DNA from: Paenalcaligenes suwonensis
GTDB taxonomy: Bacteria; Pseudomonadota; Gammaproteobacteria; Burkholderiales; Burkholderiaceae_B
Reading direction: 5' to 3'
NCBI RefSeq assembly: GCF_011290505.1
Contig: NZ_JAANPV010000009.1
Location: 62,001-126,000, forward strand
DNA: 64,000 bases
Below the pieces are notes generated by a model that ran no database searches, was not told the DNA's origin, and saw nothing but the letters and a program-made list of their open reading frames with translations. Position numbers and translations under genes: made by a program. Below, in pieces: positions 52,459-63,215 of the stretch (the stretch's first letter is position 1; every line of letters begins with the position of its first letter).

Positions 52459-52467
52459 TGCTACAAT
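52459..52467 (+). promoter_or_regulatory. Extended -10 promoter of ffs
   Basis: TGCTACAAT: a TGn extension directly before the -10 hexamer TACAAT (52462-52467), 6 bp upstream of the RNA 5' end. No good -35 is present at 17 bp, which the extension can compensate. Confidence 0.6.
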
Positions 52468-52472
52468 TCTTA

Positions 52473-52571
52473 GCGGCGGGTCCCTTCGCATGGTTCAACA
52501 GTCAACCTGGTCAGGTCGGGAACGAAGCAGCCATAGCTGTCCCGAATCAGTGCCGAAGTCAGGCTCGCCGC
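52473..52571 (+). ncRNA. ffs: Signal recognition particle RNA (4.5S type)
   Basis: 99 nt. The conserved apical part GGTCAGGTCGGGAACGAAGCAGCC (within 52509-52532) carries the symmetric loop and GGAA-type tetraloop that bind Ffh, and the ends GCGGCGGGTC (52473-52482) and GGCTCGCCGC (52562-52571) pair with one G-U. Size fits the short bacterial SRP RNA. It is 135 bp upstream of dnaX, the common proteobacterial neighbourhood. Confidence 0.93.
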
Positions 52572-52706
52572 CCTTCTACTGGCTTATGCCTATCTGTTAC
52601 ATCTCCCCCTTTAGCGTTATTCTGCCCATCCAACACGGGAATCCGGTACACTTTTGCTTTCGATGGCATCTAGTGGATGCTGGCAATTTTCTGGCCTTCT
52701 AAAAGC

Positions 52707-54890
52707 ATGACCTATCTTGTTCTTGCCCGTAAATGGCGCCCCCGTTCCTTTGATACTCTCATTGGTCAGGACCACGTTGTCCGTGCATTAAATCATGCGT
52801 TGACCACGCAACGACTGCATCACGCGTGGCTGTTCACAGGGACTCGCGGGGTGGGTAAGACCACGTTGTCGCGTATTTTGGCGAAGGCGCTTAACTGCGA
52901 AACGGGTATTACACCTAATCCCTGTGGGCAGTGCAGAGCGTGTCAGGAAATTGATAGTGGTCGCTTTGTTGACTATGTGGAGCTGGATGCGGCGTCTAAC
53001 CGTGGGGTAGACGAGATGACGCAGCTGCTTGAGCAAGCTGTGTATGCACCTAGCGTTGGACGCTACAAAGTCTACATGATTGACGAGGTGCACATGCTGA
53101 CGGGGCATGCGTTTAACGCCATGCTCAAAACTCTGGAAGAACCTCCTGCACACGTAAAATTTATTCTTGCCACCACCGATCCACAGAAAATCCCTGTGAC
53201 GGTGTTGTCGCGTTGCTTGCAGTTCAACCTGAAGCAAATGACAGTGCCGGCTATTGTTGAGCACTTACAGCAAATTCTAGAAGAAGAAAAAATCGAGTTT
53301 GATGTACCCGGCCTGCGCTTGATTGCGCAAGCGGCCGCAGGGTCTATGCGTGATGCGTTGTCGCTAACCGACCAGGCTATTGCTTACAGTGCCGGTAACG
53401 TCAGCAATGACGCTGTGCAAGGCATGTTGGGGACCATAGACCAAGGGCATTTGTGCCAGTTGTTGCGTGCTTTGATGAATCGTGATGCGCAATCTTTAAT
53501 GGCCGTGGCTGATGATCTGGCATTACGTGGGTTGTCTTACTCTGCGGCGCTAGGTGATCTGGCCGTATTGCTGTCGCAAATCGCGGTAGAGCAGCGCTTA
53601 CCCGGTGCTACGCCTGCTGAACATCCGCTGCAAGCAGATATTCAAGATTTAGCCCAGCAGCTGGGGCCCGACTTTGTACAACTGTTTTACTCAGTAGCCG
53701 TACACAGCCGTAAAGAATTAAGTTTGGCGCCGGATGAATATGCTGGTTTTGTGATGGGGTGCTTGCGTATGCTGGCGTTGATGCCCGGCGATACCTTGCC
53801 TTCACAACCTGATATTCGTAGGGACACTGCAGTAGCAGCGCCCGTGGCCGCTGCGGCGGCGGTAACAGCAGCGGCTCCGCAGCTAGAGCAAGCGGTGGAA
53901 GCGGCTGTAGAGGCCGCACAGCACGCACCAGTGGAGCCGGCGGCGCCAGTGGTTACACCACCAGTGGCTGAGGTGGTAACAGAGCAAGCAGCCCCTACGC
54001 CAGCAACGGAGGAAGCGGTTGCGCCAGCGGAAGTTCAAGAGCCACCCGCAGCAGAGACTGCTCCTAGTGCAGCACCACAACCTGTTACCGAAGCCCCTGT
54101 AGCGCCAGCACGTGATGATGACGTGCCGCCAGCGCCTCCGGCAGCGATGCCTCCTACTACAGAAGTGGGCGGTACGATTCTGAATAAACCCAGCGCTCCT
54201 GCTGCAAACGTGGACGTTAAGCCACCCGCAGAGCCTGCGCCGTCAGTCGCTGAATCCGCTCCAGTACCAGCAGTTGCCGCCGATGGCCCCCCTGCAGATT
54301 TTGATGATATTCCGTGGGAAGATGATCCTGGTGCAAGTGATGATGCGCCGTATGAACAAGCGGGTGATCCCGGTTCTGATGATTCTTTTTCAGGGCAAGA
54401 CGATGTGGCCTCATTTGAGGGCGCGTTAGTCGAGCCGGATTTGTCTGGCTTAATTGCCGAACCTAGGGATGTCGCCAAGACTGCTTCTTTGAAAAGAATG
54501 GATTCCAGTGGTTGGCCAGCGGTAGCGGCCAGCTTACCGCTTAGTGGTTGGGCGGCAGAGCTCGCACGTCAGAGTGAATGGATTAGTGCAGATAAAGAAG
54601 GCCAAATTGTATTGCGTGCGCAAATACGCTCCGCAGACGATAGTCAGGCTAAAGCCCGATTAAGTACGGTGTTGGCAGAGTATTTTGGACAGGTAGTACG
54701 GGTTAATATTGAATATGGTGCAACGGGCGATGCCACGGCCTATGCTGTCGAGCAGGCTGAGCGTGAGCAACGTCAACTACAGGCCGAGCAAAATGCACCT
54801 AAAGACCCATTTATCGTTAGTTTGATTCGTGAATTTGGGGCACAAATTATGCCCGGTTCCATACAGGCCAATCATTTGAAGGCCGTTTAA
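52707..54890 (+). CDS. dnaX: DNA polymerase III subunits tau and gamma
   Basis: 727 residues. The clamp-loader ATPase is complete: MTYLVLARKWRPRSFDTLIG, Walker A GTRGVGKTTLSRI, zinc cysteines (CETGITPNPCGQCRAC), VYMIDEVHMLTGHAFNAMLKTLEEPP and the sensor LATTDPQKIPVTVLSRC. A long Ala/Pro/Glu-rich linker (about 370-560) joins the C-terminal tau domain. No strong slippery heptamer such as A-AAA-AAG was found, so a programmed gamma product is not supported. The ATG at 52707 gives the conserved MTYLVLARKWRP start. ybaB follows after 34 bp. Confidence 0.95.
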   Translation: MTYLVLARKWRPRSFDTLIGQDHVVRALNHALTTQRLHHAWLFTGTRGVGKTTLSRILAKALNCETGITPNPCGQCRACQEIDSGRFVDYVELDAASNRGVDEMTQLLEQAVYAPSVGRYKVYMIDEVHMLTGHAFNAMLKTLEEPPAHVKFILATTDPQKIPVTVLSRCLQFNLKQMTVPAIVEHLQQILEEEKIEFDVPGLRLIAQAAAGSMRDALSLTDQAIAYSAGNVSNDAVQGMLGTIDQGHLCQLLRALMNRDAQSLMAVADDLALRGLSYSAALGDLAVLLSQIAVEQRLPGATPAEHPLQADIQDLAQQLGPDFVQLFYSVAVHSRKELSLAPDEYAGFVMGCLRMLALMPGDTLPSQPDIRRDTAVAAPVAAAAAVTAAAPQLEQAVEAAVEAAQHAPVEPAAPVVTPPVAEVVTEQAAPTPATEEAVAPAEVQEPPAAETAPSAAPQPVTEAPVAPARDDDVPPAPPAAMPPTTEVGGTILNKPSAPAANVDVKPPAEPAPSVAESAPVPAVAADGPPADFDDIPWEDDPGASDDAPYEQAGDPGSDDSFSGQDDVASFEGALVEPDLSGLIAEPRDVAKTASLKRMDSSGWPAVAASLPLSGWAAELARQSEWISADKEGQIVLRAQIRSADDSQAKARLSTVLAEYFGQVVRVNIEYGATGDATAYAVEQAEREQRQLQAEQNAPKDPFIVSLIREFGAQIMPGSIQANHLKAV

Positions 54891-54924
54891 GTTTTAGGTT
54901 TTATTTCAACAGGAAGCCGTTGTT

Positions 54925-55251
54925 ATGATGAAAGGACAGATCGCTGGGCTGATGCGTCAGGCGCAGCAAATGCAAGAAAACATGAAGAAAGCCCAGGAAG
55001 CTTTGGCTAGCATCGAAGTAGAAGGTGCAGCAGGTGGTGGTCTGGTTAAAGTGGTGATGACATGTCGCAATGACGTGCGTCGTATCACTATTGATCCTAG
55101 CTTGTTGGAAGACGACAAAGACATGTTGGAAGACTTGGTTGCTGCTGCAATGAACGATGCATTGCGTAAAGCAGAAGCCACCTCCCAAGAGAAAATGTCG
55201 TCGGTAACAGCTGGTTTGCCATTGCCCCCAGGCATGTCTTTACCGTTCTAA
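54925..55251 (+). CDS. ybaB: Nucleoid-associated protein YbaB/EbfC
   Basis: 108 residues. [20 protein letters not shown], then [32 protein letters not shown] and [15 protein letters not shown] are the family sequence. It forms a tweezer-shaped dimer that binds DNA. Its TAA overlaps the recR ATG (TAATG); dnaX-ybaB-recR is a conserved operon. Confidence 0.95.
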   Translation: MMKGQIAGLMRQAQQMQENMKKAQEALASIEVEGAAGGGLVKVVMTCRNDVRRITIDPSLLEDDKDMLEDLVAAAMNDALRKAEATSQEKMSSVTAGLPLPPGMSLPF

Positions 55252-55862
55252 TGTCTACACCTGTATTGCCTGAGCCCGAACCACTACGGGCGCTGATAGA
55301 CGCGCTACGTCGCTTACCCAGTGTGGGTGAGCGTACTGCGCGTCGTATGGCGTATCACTTGCTGCAACACGATTTGTCGGGTGCGGTGGTGTTGGGGCAG
55401 GCATTAGACAGAGCTACCCAATCGCTGCAGCATTGCGAACAGTGCAATAGCTTCAGCGAAACGGTGCTGTGCTCGCTGTGCGATAACGCACAACGCGATA
55501 AGTCGTTATTGTGTATTGTGGAAACCCCAGCCGATCAGAATACGGTAGAGTCCAGCCATGGTTACCAAGGCTTGTACTACGTACTGATGGGCAGGTTGGC
55601 ACCTATAGAAGGTATAGGCCCAAACGAGCTTCAGTTTGATCGCTTGTTACAACGGGCGAGTGGTGCCGAGGTAGAAGAAATTATTCTTGCTACTAACTTC
55701 ACTGCCGAGGGTGAAACGACGGCGCACTATTTGGCCGAACTGTTACGACAGCGCGGTAAGCGTGTCACACGGTTGGCCCGAGGCGTGCCTGCGGGTAGCG
55801 AATTAGAATACGTGGATGCCAGTACGATGGCATGGGCGTTGCAGGAGCGCAGGGAAACCTGA
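55251..55862 (+). CDS. recR: Recombination protein RecR
   Basis: 203 residues. Helix-hairpin-helix (ALRRLPSVGERTARRMAYHLL), four-cysteine zinc module (CEQCNSFSETVLCSLC), and the Toprim domain (LCIVETPADQNTVESS, YYVLMGRLAPIEGIGPNELQFDRLL, ILATNFTAEGETTAHYLAELL). RecR works with RecO and RecF to load RecA at gaps. Coupled to ybaB. Convergent with tal. Confidence 0.96.
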   Translation: MSTPVLPEPEPLRALIDALRRLPSVGERTARRMAYHLLQHDLSGAVVLGQALDRATQSLQHCEQCNSFSETVLCSLCDNAQRDKSLLCIVETPADQNTVESSHGYQGLYYVLMGRLAPIEGIGPNELQFDRLLQRASGAEVEEIILATNFTAEGETTAHYLAELLRQRGKRVTRLARGVPAGSELEYVDASTMAWALQERRET

Positions 55863-55876
55863 CGCTCCTACTATCA

Positions 55877-56842
55877 TTACGCTTGCTGGGCTTTAACTTG
55901 AGTAATCAGTTGGTCCAGCGTGAGCGCATCTGCCGTAAACAAACGAATACCCTCAGCCAGTTTTTCTGTGGCCATGGCATTGTCGTTTAAGCGGGTACGG
56001 AAGTTCACCTCATTATTAGCACGCCACTCTGGGGCTACGTCTTTGGCGTAGTCAGGGTCTAGCTGCAGCGGTACATCACCTGCTTTCTCTTGCAACTCAG
56101 CAAGTAGGGTGGGGCTGATGGTCAGTAGGTCGCAACCGCTTAGGGCCTGAATTTGGCCAATGTTACGGAAGCTAGCACCCATGATTTCAGTCTTGATGCC
56201 ATAGGTTTTGTAGTAATTGAAGATCTTACGTACTGATTTCACGCCGGGGTCATTCACGCCAGCGTTAGCGGCCTCGTCCCAGCTACTGCCGGCACTTTTC
56301 TTGTACCAGTCGTAAATACGTCCTACAAATGGCGAAATCAGTGTGACGTTAGCTTGCGCACACGCAACCGCTTGGGTCAGCGAGAACAACAAGGTTAGAT
56401 TACAGTGAATGCCATCAGCCTCTAACTGACGTGCAGCCTGAATGCCTTCCCATGTGGCGGCAAGCTTAATCAGCACGCGATTGCGTGAAATACCAGCGGC
56501 TTCATACAGCTCAATGATATTGTGGGCGCGCTCAATGCTGGCTTGGGTGTCAAAAGACAAACGGGCATCGACTTCGGTGGACACGCGTCCGGGCACAATA
56601 TCCAGAATGGCACTGCCAAAAGCGACCAGTAAGCGGTCACACAGTTCAGGAATACTGGCTTGTGGAGCCGCTTGCACGGTTTTTTCTAGCAGGTAACGGT
56701 ATTGTTCCTGTTGTACGGCTTTAAGAATTAGCGACGGGTTGGTGGTCGCGTCAGTGGGCCTGAAGGCCTTCATGGCTTCAAAATCGCCGGTATCGGCCAC
56801 AACGGTGGTGTGTTGCCGTAAAGATTCAAGCAAGGTGGTCAT
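55877..56842 (-). CDS. tal: Transaldolase
   Basis: 321 residues, TalB class 1. Interconverts sedoheptulose 7-P + glyceraldehyde 3-P and erythrose 4-P + fructose 6-P in the non-oxidative pentose phosphate pathway. [26 protein letters not shown] at the start, the Schiff-base Lys in [20 protein letters not shown], and [16 protein letters not shown]-type C-terminal sequence (here [22 protein letters not shown]) are characteristic. Divergent from carA over 175 bp. Confidence 0.95.
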   Translation of the reverse strand: MTTLLESLRQHTTVVADTGDFEAMKAFRPTDATTNPSLILKAVQQEQYRYLLEKTVQAAPQASIPELCDRLLVAFGSAILDIVPGRVSTEVDARLSFDTQASIERAHNIIELYEAAGISRNRVLIKLAATWEGIQAARQLEADGIHCNLTLLFSLTQAVACAQANVTLISPFVGRIYDWYKKSAGSSWDEAANAGVNDPGVKSVRKIFNYYKTYGIKTEIMGASFRNIGQIQALSGCDLLTISPTLLAELQEKAGDVPLQLDPDYAKDVAPEWRANNEVNFRTRLNDNAMATEKLAEGIRLFTADALTLDQLITQVKAQQA

Positions 56843-57017
56843 GGTCTACTGCCTTATCACATCAACTACGGGTCAGATACAAGCCACATACTGTAAGCTA
56901 TTTTTTGTAAAAACGTGGAATATAAACATCTGATTTTTGTAGTTCTTTCTGAGAAGGCCCAAGTCGGCGTATAATTGGAAGGTTTATTTGTAAATTTAAA
57001 AAATCCGGGGTTTAAAC

Positions 57018-58172
57018 GTGCTGCCGTCTCTCTTTCCTGAAGAGTCTCATGCTACATCAACTGCAATCCTGGCCCTTTCCGATGGTACGGTATTTAAAGG
57101 TATCTCTATCGGTGCAGAAGGCCACGCAGTTGCCGAAATAGTCTTCAATACAGCCATGACTGGCTATCAGGAAATCCTCACCGATCCCAGCTACAGGGGT
57201 CAGATCGTTTCTCTCACTTATCCACATATTGGTAATACAGGCATTAATGCTGAAGACTCTGAGTCTGCAGGCATTCAAGCAGCCGGTTTGGTGGTGCGTG
57301 ATTGTGCGTTGAAGGTTTCCAATTTCCGTTCAGAACAATCGTTGCCAGAATACCTCAAGAAAGAGGGCATTGTGGCTATCGCTGGGGTTGATACCCGTAA
57401 GCTGACTCGCATACTTAGAGAAACAGGCGCTCAAGGCGCATGTATCTTGGTTGGCGATGACGCCGAACGGGCCATTCAACTGGCCCGTTCTTTTGTGGGA
57501 ATGGTTGGTCAAGATTTGGCCAAAGAAGTTTCCGTGCGCCAGCCAGGTGGTTGGACACAAGGTTCTTGGTCCTTGGGTGGTGGTTTCACCTCTCCAGAAT
57601 TGGGCCGCTTTAAAGTCGCAGTCTATGACTTTGGTGTGAAGGCCAATATTTTGCGCCTAATGGCTGACCGTGGTTGCGATATCACTGTGTACCCCGCGCA
57701 AACACCAGTAGCCGACATTCTTGCTACACAGCCTGATGGCGTGTTCCTGTCCAACGGACCAGGAGACCCAGAAGCATGTAGCTACGCTATCGAAGCGACC
57801 AAAGCTGTACTAGAGGCTAAAGTGCCTGTATTTGGTATTTGTTTGGGTCATCAGATTCTGGGCTTGGCCGTAGGTGGTCAAACCGTGAAAATGAAAACTG
57901 GCCACCACGGTGCTAACCATCCTGTACAGGAAGTAGCATCGGGTCGTGTGTTTATCACCAGCCAGAACCATGGCTTTGCGGTAGATGCGAACACTCTGCC
58001 AGCCACAGCCAAGGTTACTCATATATCGTTGTTTGATGGCACGTTGCAAGGCTTCGAGCTGACAGATCGTCCTGCGTTTGGTTTCCAAGGTCACCCTGAA
58101 GCCACTCCTGGTCCACGTGATATCGCCGCCTTGTTCGATACCTTCATCAACCTGATGGAAAAGCAGGCCTGA
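57018..58172 (+). CDS. carA: Carbamoyl-phosphate synthase small subunit
   Basis: 384 residues. Glutamine amidotransferase class I that feeds ammonia to CarB. N-terminal domain [52 protein letters not shown]; the C-terminal triad has Cys in [16 protein letters not shown] and His/Glu in [13 protein letters not shown]. The open frame starts at GTG 57018 with a nearby CCGGGG, giving MLPSLFP, a start seen in betaproteobacterial CarA. A TATAAT at 56970-56975 lies 43 bp upstream. No leader peptide or attenuator recognised. Confidence 0.95.
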   Translation: MLPSLFPEESHATSTAILALSDGTVFKGISIGAEGHAVAEIVFNTAMTGYQEILTDPSYRGQIVSLTYPHIGNTGINAEDSESAGIQAAGLVVRDCALKVSNFRSEQSLPEYLKKEGIVAIAGVDTRKLTRILRETGAQGACILVGDDAERAIQLARSFVGMVGQDLAKEVSVRQPGGWTQGSWSLGGGFTSPELGRFKVAVYDFGVKANILRLMADRGCDITVYPAQTPVADILATQPDGVFLSNGPGDPEACSYAIEATKAVLEAKVPVFGICLGHQILGLAVGGQTVKMKTGHHGANHPVQEVASGRVFITSQNHGFAVDANTLPATAKVTHISLFDGTLQGFELTDRPAFGFQGHPEATPGPRDIAALFDTFINLMEKQA

Positions 58173-58197
58173 TCCGCCTCGCAGACGAAAAAGTATT

Positions 58198-61100
58198 ATG
58201 CCAAAGCGTACAGACATAAAAAGTATTCTTATCATCGGTGCCGGCCCAATCATTATTGGTCAGGCGTGTGAGTTCGACTATTCCGGTGCTCAAGCGTGTA
58301 AAGCGCTGAAAGCCGAAGGTTACCGCACGATTCTGGTCAACAGTAATCCGGCCACCATCATGACTGACCCTGCAACTGCAGACGTCACCTACATCGAACC
58401 CATCACATGTGAAGCGGTAGAGAAAATCATCGAGCGTGAGCGCCCAGATGCTTTGCTGCCAACCATGGGTGGTCAAACTGCCTTGAACTGCGCGCTGGAA
58501 TTGGCCGATCGCGGTGTCTTGGAAAAGTACAACGTAGAAATGATCGGTGCCAACGCGGCAGCGATTGATAAAGCAGAAGATCGCAAGAAGTTTAAAGAAG
58601 CGATGACCTCCATTGGTTTGGAGTCTGCTAAATCCGGCGTTGCACACTCTATGGACGAAGCGTGGGACGTACAACGTCAAATCGCTGCGGAAGTGGGTAC
58701 ATCTGGCTTCCCCGTGGTGATTCGTCCTAGCTTTACGCTGGGCGGTACAGGCGGTGGTATTGCCTATAACCCAGAAGAGTTCGAAACTATTTGCCGTCGT
58801 GGCTTGGAAGCTTCTCCAACTAAAGAGTTGTTGATTGAAGAGTCCTTGCTGGGTTGGAAAGAGTTTGAAATGGAAGTGGTGCGTGATAAGGCAGATAACT
58901 GCATTATCGTGTGTTCCATCGAGAACTTGGATCCAATGGGCGTGCACACTGGTGACTCCATCACTGTTGCTCCTGCCCAAACCATGACCGACCGCGAATA
59001 CCAATTGATGCGTAATGCATCCATTGCAGTATTGCGTGAAATCGGTGTGGAAACAGGTGGTTCCAACGTACAGTTTGCGGTGAACCCCGATAACGGCCGT
59101 ATGATCGTTATCGAGATGAACCCACGTGTGTCCCGTTCTTCTGCGTTGGCTTCCAAGGCAACCGGTTTCCCTATCGCTAAAATCGCAGCACGTTTGGCCG
59201 TAGGTTACACACTGGATGAACTGAAAAACGAAATCACAGGTGGTTTGACTCCTGCATCGTTCGAGCCAACCATCGACTACGTGGTGACTAAAGTTCCACG
59301 TTTTGCTTTCGAAAAATTCCCACAAGCCGACTCTAGACTGACCACTCAGATGAAATCGGTAGGGGAAGTGATGGCAATGGGCCGTACCTTCCAAGAGTCC
59401 TTCCAGAAAGCCCTGCGTGGTTTGGAAGTAGGCGTGGACGGTCTGAACCAAATGACCACCGATCGCGAAAAACTGCAGATCGAATTGGGTGAGCCTGGTC
59501 CAGAGCGTATCTGGTACGTGGGCGACGCTTTTGCCCAAGGTTGGAGCCTAGAAGAAGTTCACAACATCACCAAGATCGACCCATGGTTCTTGGCGCAAAT
59601 TAAAGATATCGTGGATATCGAATTGGCGCTGGAACAAAAAACATTGGCCGATTTGGATAGAGACACCCTTTTTGGCTTGAAACGTCGTGGCTTCTCGGAT
59701 CGTCGTTTGGCATTCTTGCTGGACACAGCCGAATCTGAAGTACGTAAAACACGTCATCAGTTGAATGTGCGCCCTGTGTACAAACGTGTAGATACCTGCG
59801 CCGCAGAATTCTCCACCAACACCGCGTACATGTACTCCACGTACGAAGAAGAGTGCGAGTCCCAGCCTACAGATCGTAAGAAAATTATCGTTCTGGGCGG
59901 TGGCCCAAACCGTATTGGTCAAGGTATCGAGTTTGACTACTGCTGCGTGCACGCTGCGATGGCATTGCGTGAGCAGGGTTACGAAACCATCATGATCAAC
60001 TGCAACCCAGAAACAGTGTCTACCGACTTCGATACATCGGATCGTCTGTACTTCGAGCCACTGACTCTGGAAGACGTGCTGGAAATCGTACACATCGAAA
60101 AACCAGTAGGCACTATCGTTCAGTACGGTGGTCAAACACCCTTGAAATTGGCGCGTGCCTTGGAAGCTAACGGCGTACCTATTATTGGTACTAGCCCAGA
60201 GTCCATCGACATCGCTGAAGACCGTGAGCGTTTCCAAAAACTGCTGACCAAACTGGGTCTGCGTCAGCCGCCAAACCGCACAGCTCGTACAGAAAGCGAA
60301 GCGATTGCGATGGCTAGCGAAATTGGTTACCCATTGGTAGTACGCCCTAGCTACGTGCTGGGTGGTCGTGCGATGGAAATCGTGCACGAGCAAAACGACC
60401 TAGAGCGCTACATGCGTGAAGCGGTCAAAGTGTCTAACGACTCTCCAGTACTGTTGGATCACTTCCTGAACAACGCGACTGAAGTAGACGTAGATTGCTT
60501 GTGTGACGGCGTAGACGTGTTTGTTGGCGGCGTGATGGAGCACATCGAGCAAGCAGGTGTTCACTCCGGTGACTCCGCATGCAGTCTGCCTCCTTACTCG
60601 TTGTCGAACCAGATCGTTGAAGAAATTCGTCGTCAAACCGCGTTGATGGCTAAAGCCCTGAACGTGAAAGGTCTGATGAACGTACAGTTCGCGATTCAAG
60701 ATGGCGATGTGTATGTGCTGGAAGTGAACCCACGTGCATCACGTACTGTGCCGTTTGTGTCCAAAGCTACAGGTTTGCAGTTGGCGAAATTGGCTGCTCG
60801 CGTGATGGCTGGCGAAATGCTGAAGGATCTGTGCTTAGAAGCACCTGCTAAAGACGGTTATTTCGCTGTGAAAGAAGCCGTGTTCCCATTCGTGAAATTC
60901 CCTGGCGTAGACACCATTCTGGGACCAGAAATGAAGTCTACCGGTGAGGTGATGGGTGTGGGCCGCAGCTTTGCAGAAGCCTTTGTGAAATCACAAATGG
61001 CGGCTAGCGTAAAACTGCCTGAGTCCGGTCAAGCCTTCCTGAGCGTACGCGATGCAGATAAAGCACGTGCCGTAACGGTTGCTCGTGGTTTGATCGCGTT

Positions 61101-61431
61101 GGGCTTTAGCGTGGTCGCTACACGTGGTACCGCCGCTGCTATCAGCGAAGCTGGTTTGGAAGTGAAAGTGGTGAGCAAGGTCACGGAAGGCCGCCCTCAC
61201 ATTGTAGATATGATCAAAAACGGTGAAATCGCTTTGGTTATTAATACAGTGGAAGAGCGTCGTAATGCGATTGCTGACTCACGCACTATCCGTACACATG
61301 CGTTGGCAGCCAACTTGGCGTACTACACCACTATCGCTGGTGCAGTTGCTGCGGTTGAGGGTTTGCAGTATATGCGTCATGGCGAAGGCCTGCGTGTGTA
61401 TTCCTTGCAGGAAATGCATGGCATTGCATAG
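58198..61431 (+). CDS. carB: Carbamoyl-phosphate synthase large subunit
   Basis: 1077 residues, two ATP-grasp halves. First half [29 protein letters not shown] and [17 protein letters not shown]; second half [24 protein letters not shown] and [17 protein letters not shown]; then oligomerisation and C-terminal allosteric (MGS) domain ([26 protein letters not shown]). Makes carbamoyl phosphate for pyrimidine and arginine synthesis. Follows carA by 25 bp and ends at a strong terminator. Greater than 400-codon antisense open frames here are composition shadows. Confidence 0.97.
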   Translation: MPKRTDIKSILIIGAGPIIIGQACEFDYSGAQACKALKAEGYRTILVNSNPATIMTDPATADVTYIEPITCEAVEKIIERERPDALLPTMGGQTALNCALELADRGVLEKYNVEMIGANAAAIDKAEDRKKFKEAMTSIGLESAKSGVAHSMDEAWDVQRQIAAEVGTSGFPVVIRPSFTLGGTGGGIAYNPEEFETICRRGLEASPTKELLIEESLLGWKEFEMEVVRDKADNCIIVCSIENLDPMGVHTGDSITVAPAQTMTDREYQLMRNASIAVLREIGVETGGSNVQFAVNPDNGRMIVIEMNPRVSRSSALASKATGFPIAKIAARLAVGYTLDELKNEITGGLTPASFEPTIDYVVTKVPRFAFEKFPQADSRLTTQMKSVGEVMAMGRTFQESFQKALRGLEVGVDGLNQMTTDREKLQIELGEPGPERIWYVGDAFAQGWSLEEVHNITKIDPWFLAQIKDIVDIELALEQKTLADLDRDTLFGLKRRGFSDRRLAFLLDTAESEVRKTRHQLNVRPVYKRVDTCAAEFSTNTAYMYSTYEEECESQPTDRKKIIVLGGGPNRIGQGIEFDYCCVHAAMALREQGYETIMINCNPETVSTDFDTSDRLYFEPLTLEDVLEIVHIEKPVGTIVQYGGQTPLKLARALEANGVPIIGTSPESIDIAEDRERFQKLLTKLGLRQPPNRTARTESEAIAMASEIGYPLVVRPSYVLGGRAMEIVHEQNDLERYMREAVKVSNDSPVLLDHFLNNATEVDVDCLCDGVDVFVGGVMEHIEQAGVHSGDSACSLPPYSLSNQIVEEIRRQTALMAKALNVKGLMNVQFAIQDGDVYVLEVNPRASRTVPFVSKATGLQLAKLAARVMAGEMLKDLCLEAPAKDGYFAVKEAVFPFVKFPGVDTILGPEMKSTGEVMGVGRSFAEAFVKSQMAASVKLPESGQAFLSVRDADKARAVTVARGLIALGFSVVATRGTAAAISEAGLEVKVVSKVTEGRPHIVDMIKNGEIALVINTVEERRNAIADSRTIRTHALAANLAYYTTIAGAVAAVEGLQYMRHGEGLRVYSLQEMHGIA

Positions 61432-61460
61432 GGTAACCTAGCCGTATAAAGTAGTAACAA

Positions 61461-61498
61461 AACCAGCCAGACCCATAACGGTTCTGGCTGGTTTTTTT
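61461..61498 (+). terminator. Terminator of carAB
   Basis: AACCAGCCAGA and TCTGGCTGGTT make a perfect 11-bp stem with an 11-nt loop and a T run, 30 bp after carB. The rest of 61499-61783 shows nothing further I can name. Confidence 0.93.
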
Positions 61499-61799
61499 GT
61501 GTTATTTTCTTAGTTATATCCCTGTAAACAAGCGCCTAACGTAGTCAGTAGTCGCGGGATAGCAAGCGTGTGGCCCAGATAAATTATTCATTAATCATAA
61601 AATCTGGTTGCAGGAATTAACGATACAGCAGCGACTCAGGGTTATTCTGGATACGATGCTTAAGTTGTTGTTATAGAACGTTTTTGCTGGTGTTTTATAG
61701 GGAGTATCAAATATCTTTATTGGACGTGGTGTCCGGTATTCCCTATCTTGCTGTCTAACCTAACTCTAGGCTAGTTATTTTTACAGGGAGACTACCGCA

Positions 61800-63119
61800 A
61801 TGAAGCTACGCTGTAAACCGTTGTTGGCCGCACTAATGCTGGCTGCTGCAGGTCCGGCTTTAGCAGGAACTGTTACTGTTATTACCTCTTTTCCCAAAGA
61901 GCTAACGCAAGCCTATAAGTCGGCTTTTGAAAAAGCCAACCCAGATATCAAACTGGAAATTCTGAATAAAAATACAGTGTCTGGCATTGCCTACGTACGC
62001 GAAACTCCCGAAGGCAAGCGCCCTGAAATTTTTTGGGCCAGCGCACCCGATGCGTTCGAGGTGTTGTCTCAAGCACAATTGCTGGAAAACGTAGCGGATA
62101 TCGCTAACCCTGCTGTGCCAGCGACTATTGGTAGCTTCCCTATTAATGACCCTAATGGCATGTTCTTGGGCCAAGCATTAGCCGGTTACGGGATTATGTA
62201 TAACACCCGTTTGGTGAAGGCGAAAAAATTGCCTGAGCCCAAAACGTGGGAAGACCTGCTACGCCCAGAGTGGTTTAACAACGTAGGCCTGACCTCGCCT
62301 TCACGCTCTGGTACTACCCACCTGACTGTTGAAACTATTCTGCAGGGTGAGGGTTGGGAAAAAGGGTGGGAAACATTGCTACGTATGTCGGGTAATAGTG
62401 CTGCCCTAACAGACCGTTCCTTTGGTGTGCCAGATGGCGTGAATAACGGCCAGTTTGGTGCAGGTCCTGTTATCGACTTCTTTGGTTTGTCTAGCAAGTA
62501 CTCGAACTTCCCGGTGGAATTCGTGTACCCAGATGAAACGGCTATTGTGCCCGCCAATATTGGTTTGATCGCAGGCGCAGCCAATACAGAAGAAGGTAAA
62601 AAGTTCATCGAGTTTTCGTTGAGCAAAGAAGGCCAAGAGTTGCTGTTGGCACCACAGATTTCTCGTTTACCTGTGTTGCCATACGAGCAGTTGGATAACG
62701 TTCCAGAGAATTACCCCAATCCTTTGGAGATCGTAGAGCGCAGTAAAGTGAACTTTGACGTAGATCTGTCCCAACAGCGCTACTACATCGTTCAAACCTT
62801 GTTTGATCAGACAATCACCTTCCGCCACAAAGAACTGCAAGCGGCCAGCAAAGCCATTCTTGATGCAGAAGCCAAACTAGGCGCTAACCCACAAGGTCAA
62901 GCGGCTGAACTATTGGCTGAAGCGAAGAAATTGGCTTGGGCGCCATTAATCAGCGCAGAGCAAGTGCAAGACCAAGCACTGATTGATTTGTTTGCAGGCG
63001 ATAAAAAAGATACTCAGATCAGCCAACAACTGTCTAAGTTGCAAGGCGACTGGAACAGTCAAGCCAAAGCTAACTACGAGAAAGCTATTGAGCTGGCAAA
63101 CCAAGCTGCGTCTTTATAA
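61800..63119 (+). CDS. ABC importer periplasmic substrate-binding protein (iron/phosphonate/PgtC-like)
   Basis: 439 residues, longer than the usual 330-380 of this group. Signal peptide LLAALMLAAAGPALA, then TVTVITSFPKELTQAYKSAFEKANP, a type II binding fold related to ferric iron, polyamine and phosphoglycerate binders. AGYGIMYNTRLVKAKKLPEPKTWEDLLRPEWFNNVGLTSP and PVEFVYPDETAIVPANIGLI mark it. The two extra Tyr often used for ferric iron are not seen in the standard place, so the ligand is uncertain. The C-terminal 80 residues are helical and Ala/Lys-rich (AILDAEAKLGANPQGQAAELLAEAKK). AGGGAG lies 10 bp before the ATG. The following permease starts 96 bp on. Confidence 0.82.
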   Translation: MKLRCKPLLAALMLAAAGPALAGTVTVITSFPKELTQAYKSAFEKANPDIKLEILNKNTVSGIAYVRETPEGKRPEIFWASAPDAFEVLSQAQLLENVADIANPAVPATIGSFPINDPNGMFLGQALAGYGIMYNTRLVKAKKLPEPKTWEDLLRPEWFNNVGLTSPSRSGTTHLTVETILQGEGWEKGWETLLRMSGNSAALTDRSFGVPDGVNNGQFGAGPVIDFFGLSSKYSNFPVEFVYPDETAIVPANIGLIAGAANTEEGKKFIEFSLSKEGQELLLAPQISRLPVLPYEQLDNVPENYPNPLEIVERSKVNFDVDLSQQRYYIVQTLFDQTITFRHKELQAASKAILDAEAKLGANPQGQAAELLAEAKKLAWAPLISAEQVQDQALIDLFAGDKKDTQISQQLSKLQGDWNSQAKANYEKAIELANQAASL

Positions 63120-63215
63120 GGCGTAGATGTGACACACCCACTCTTCTAGCCGGAAGAGTGGGGTTTACTGTTTTTATTACTGACGCGATGCGAGCAGTCT
63201 TGTCGCGGTGTATTC

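Noticed and set aside
54472-54500. Programmed frameshift in dnaX
   Set aside because: The best A run is TTGAAAAGAATG, not a proper slippery heptamer, and no downstream hairpin is evident.
58147-60393. Long antisense open frames over carB
   Set aside because: No family resemblance; they mirror the codon pattern of carB on the other strand.
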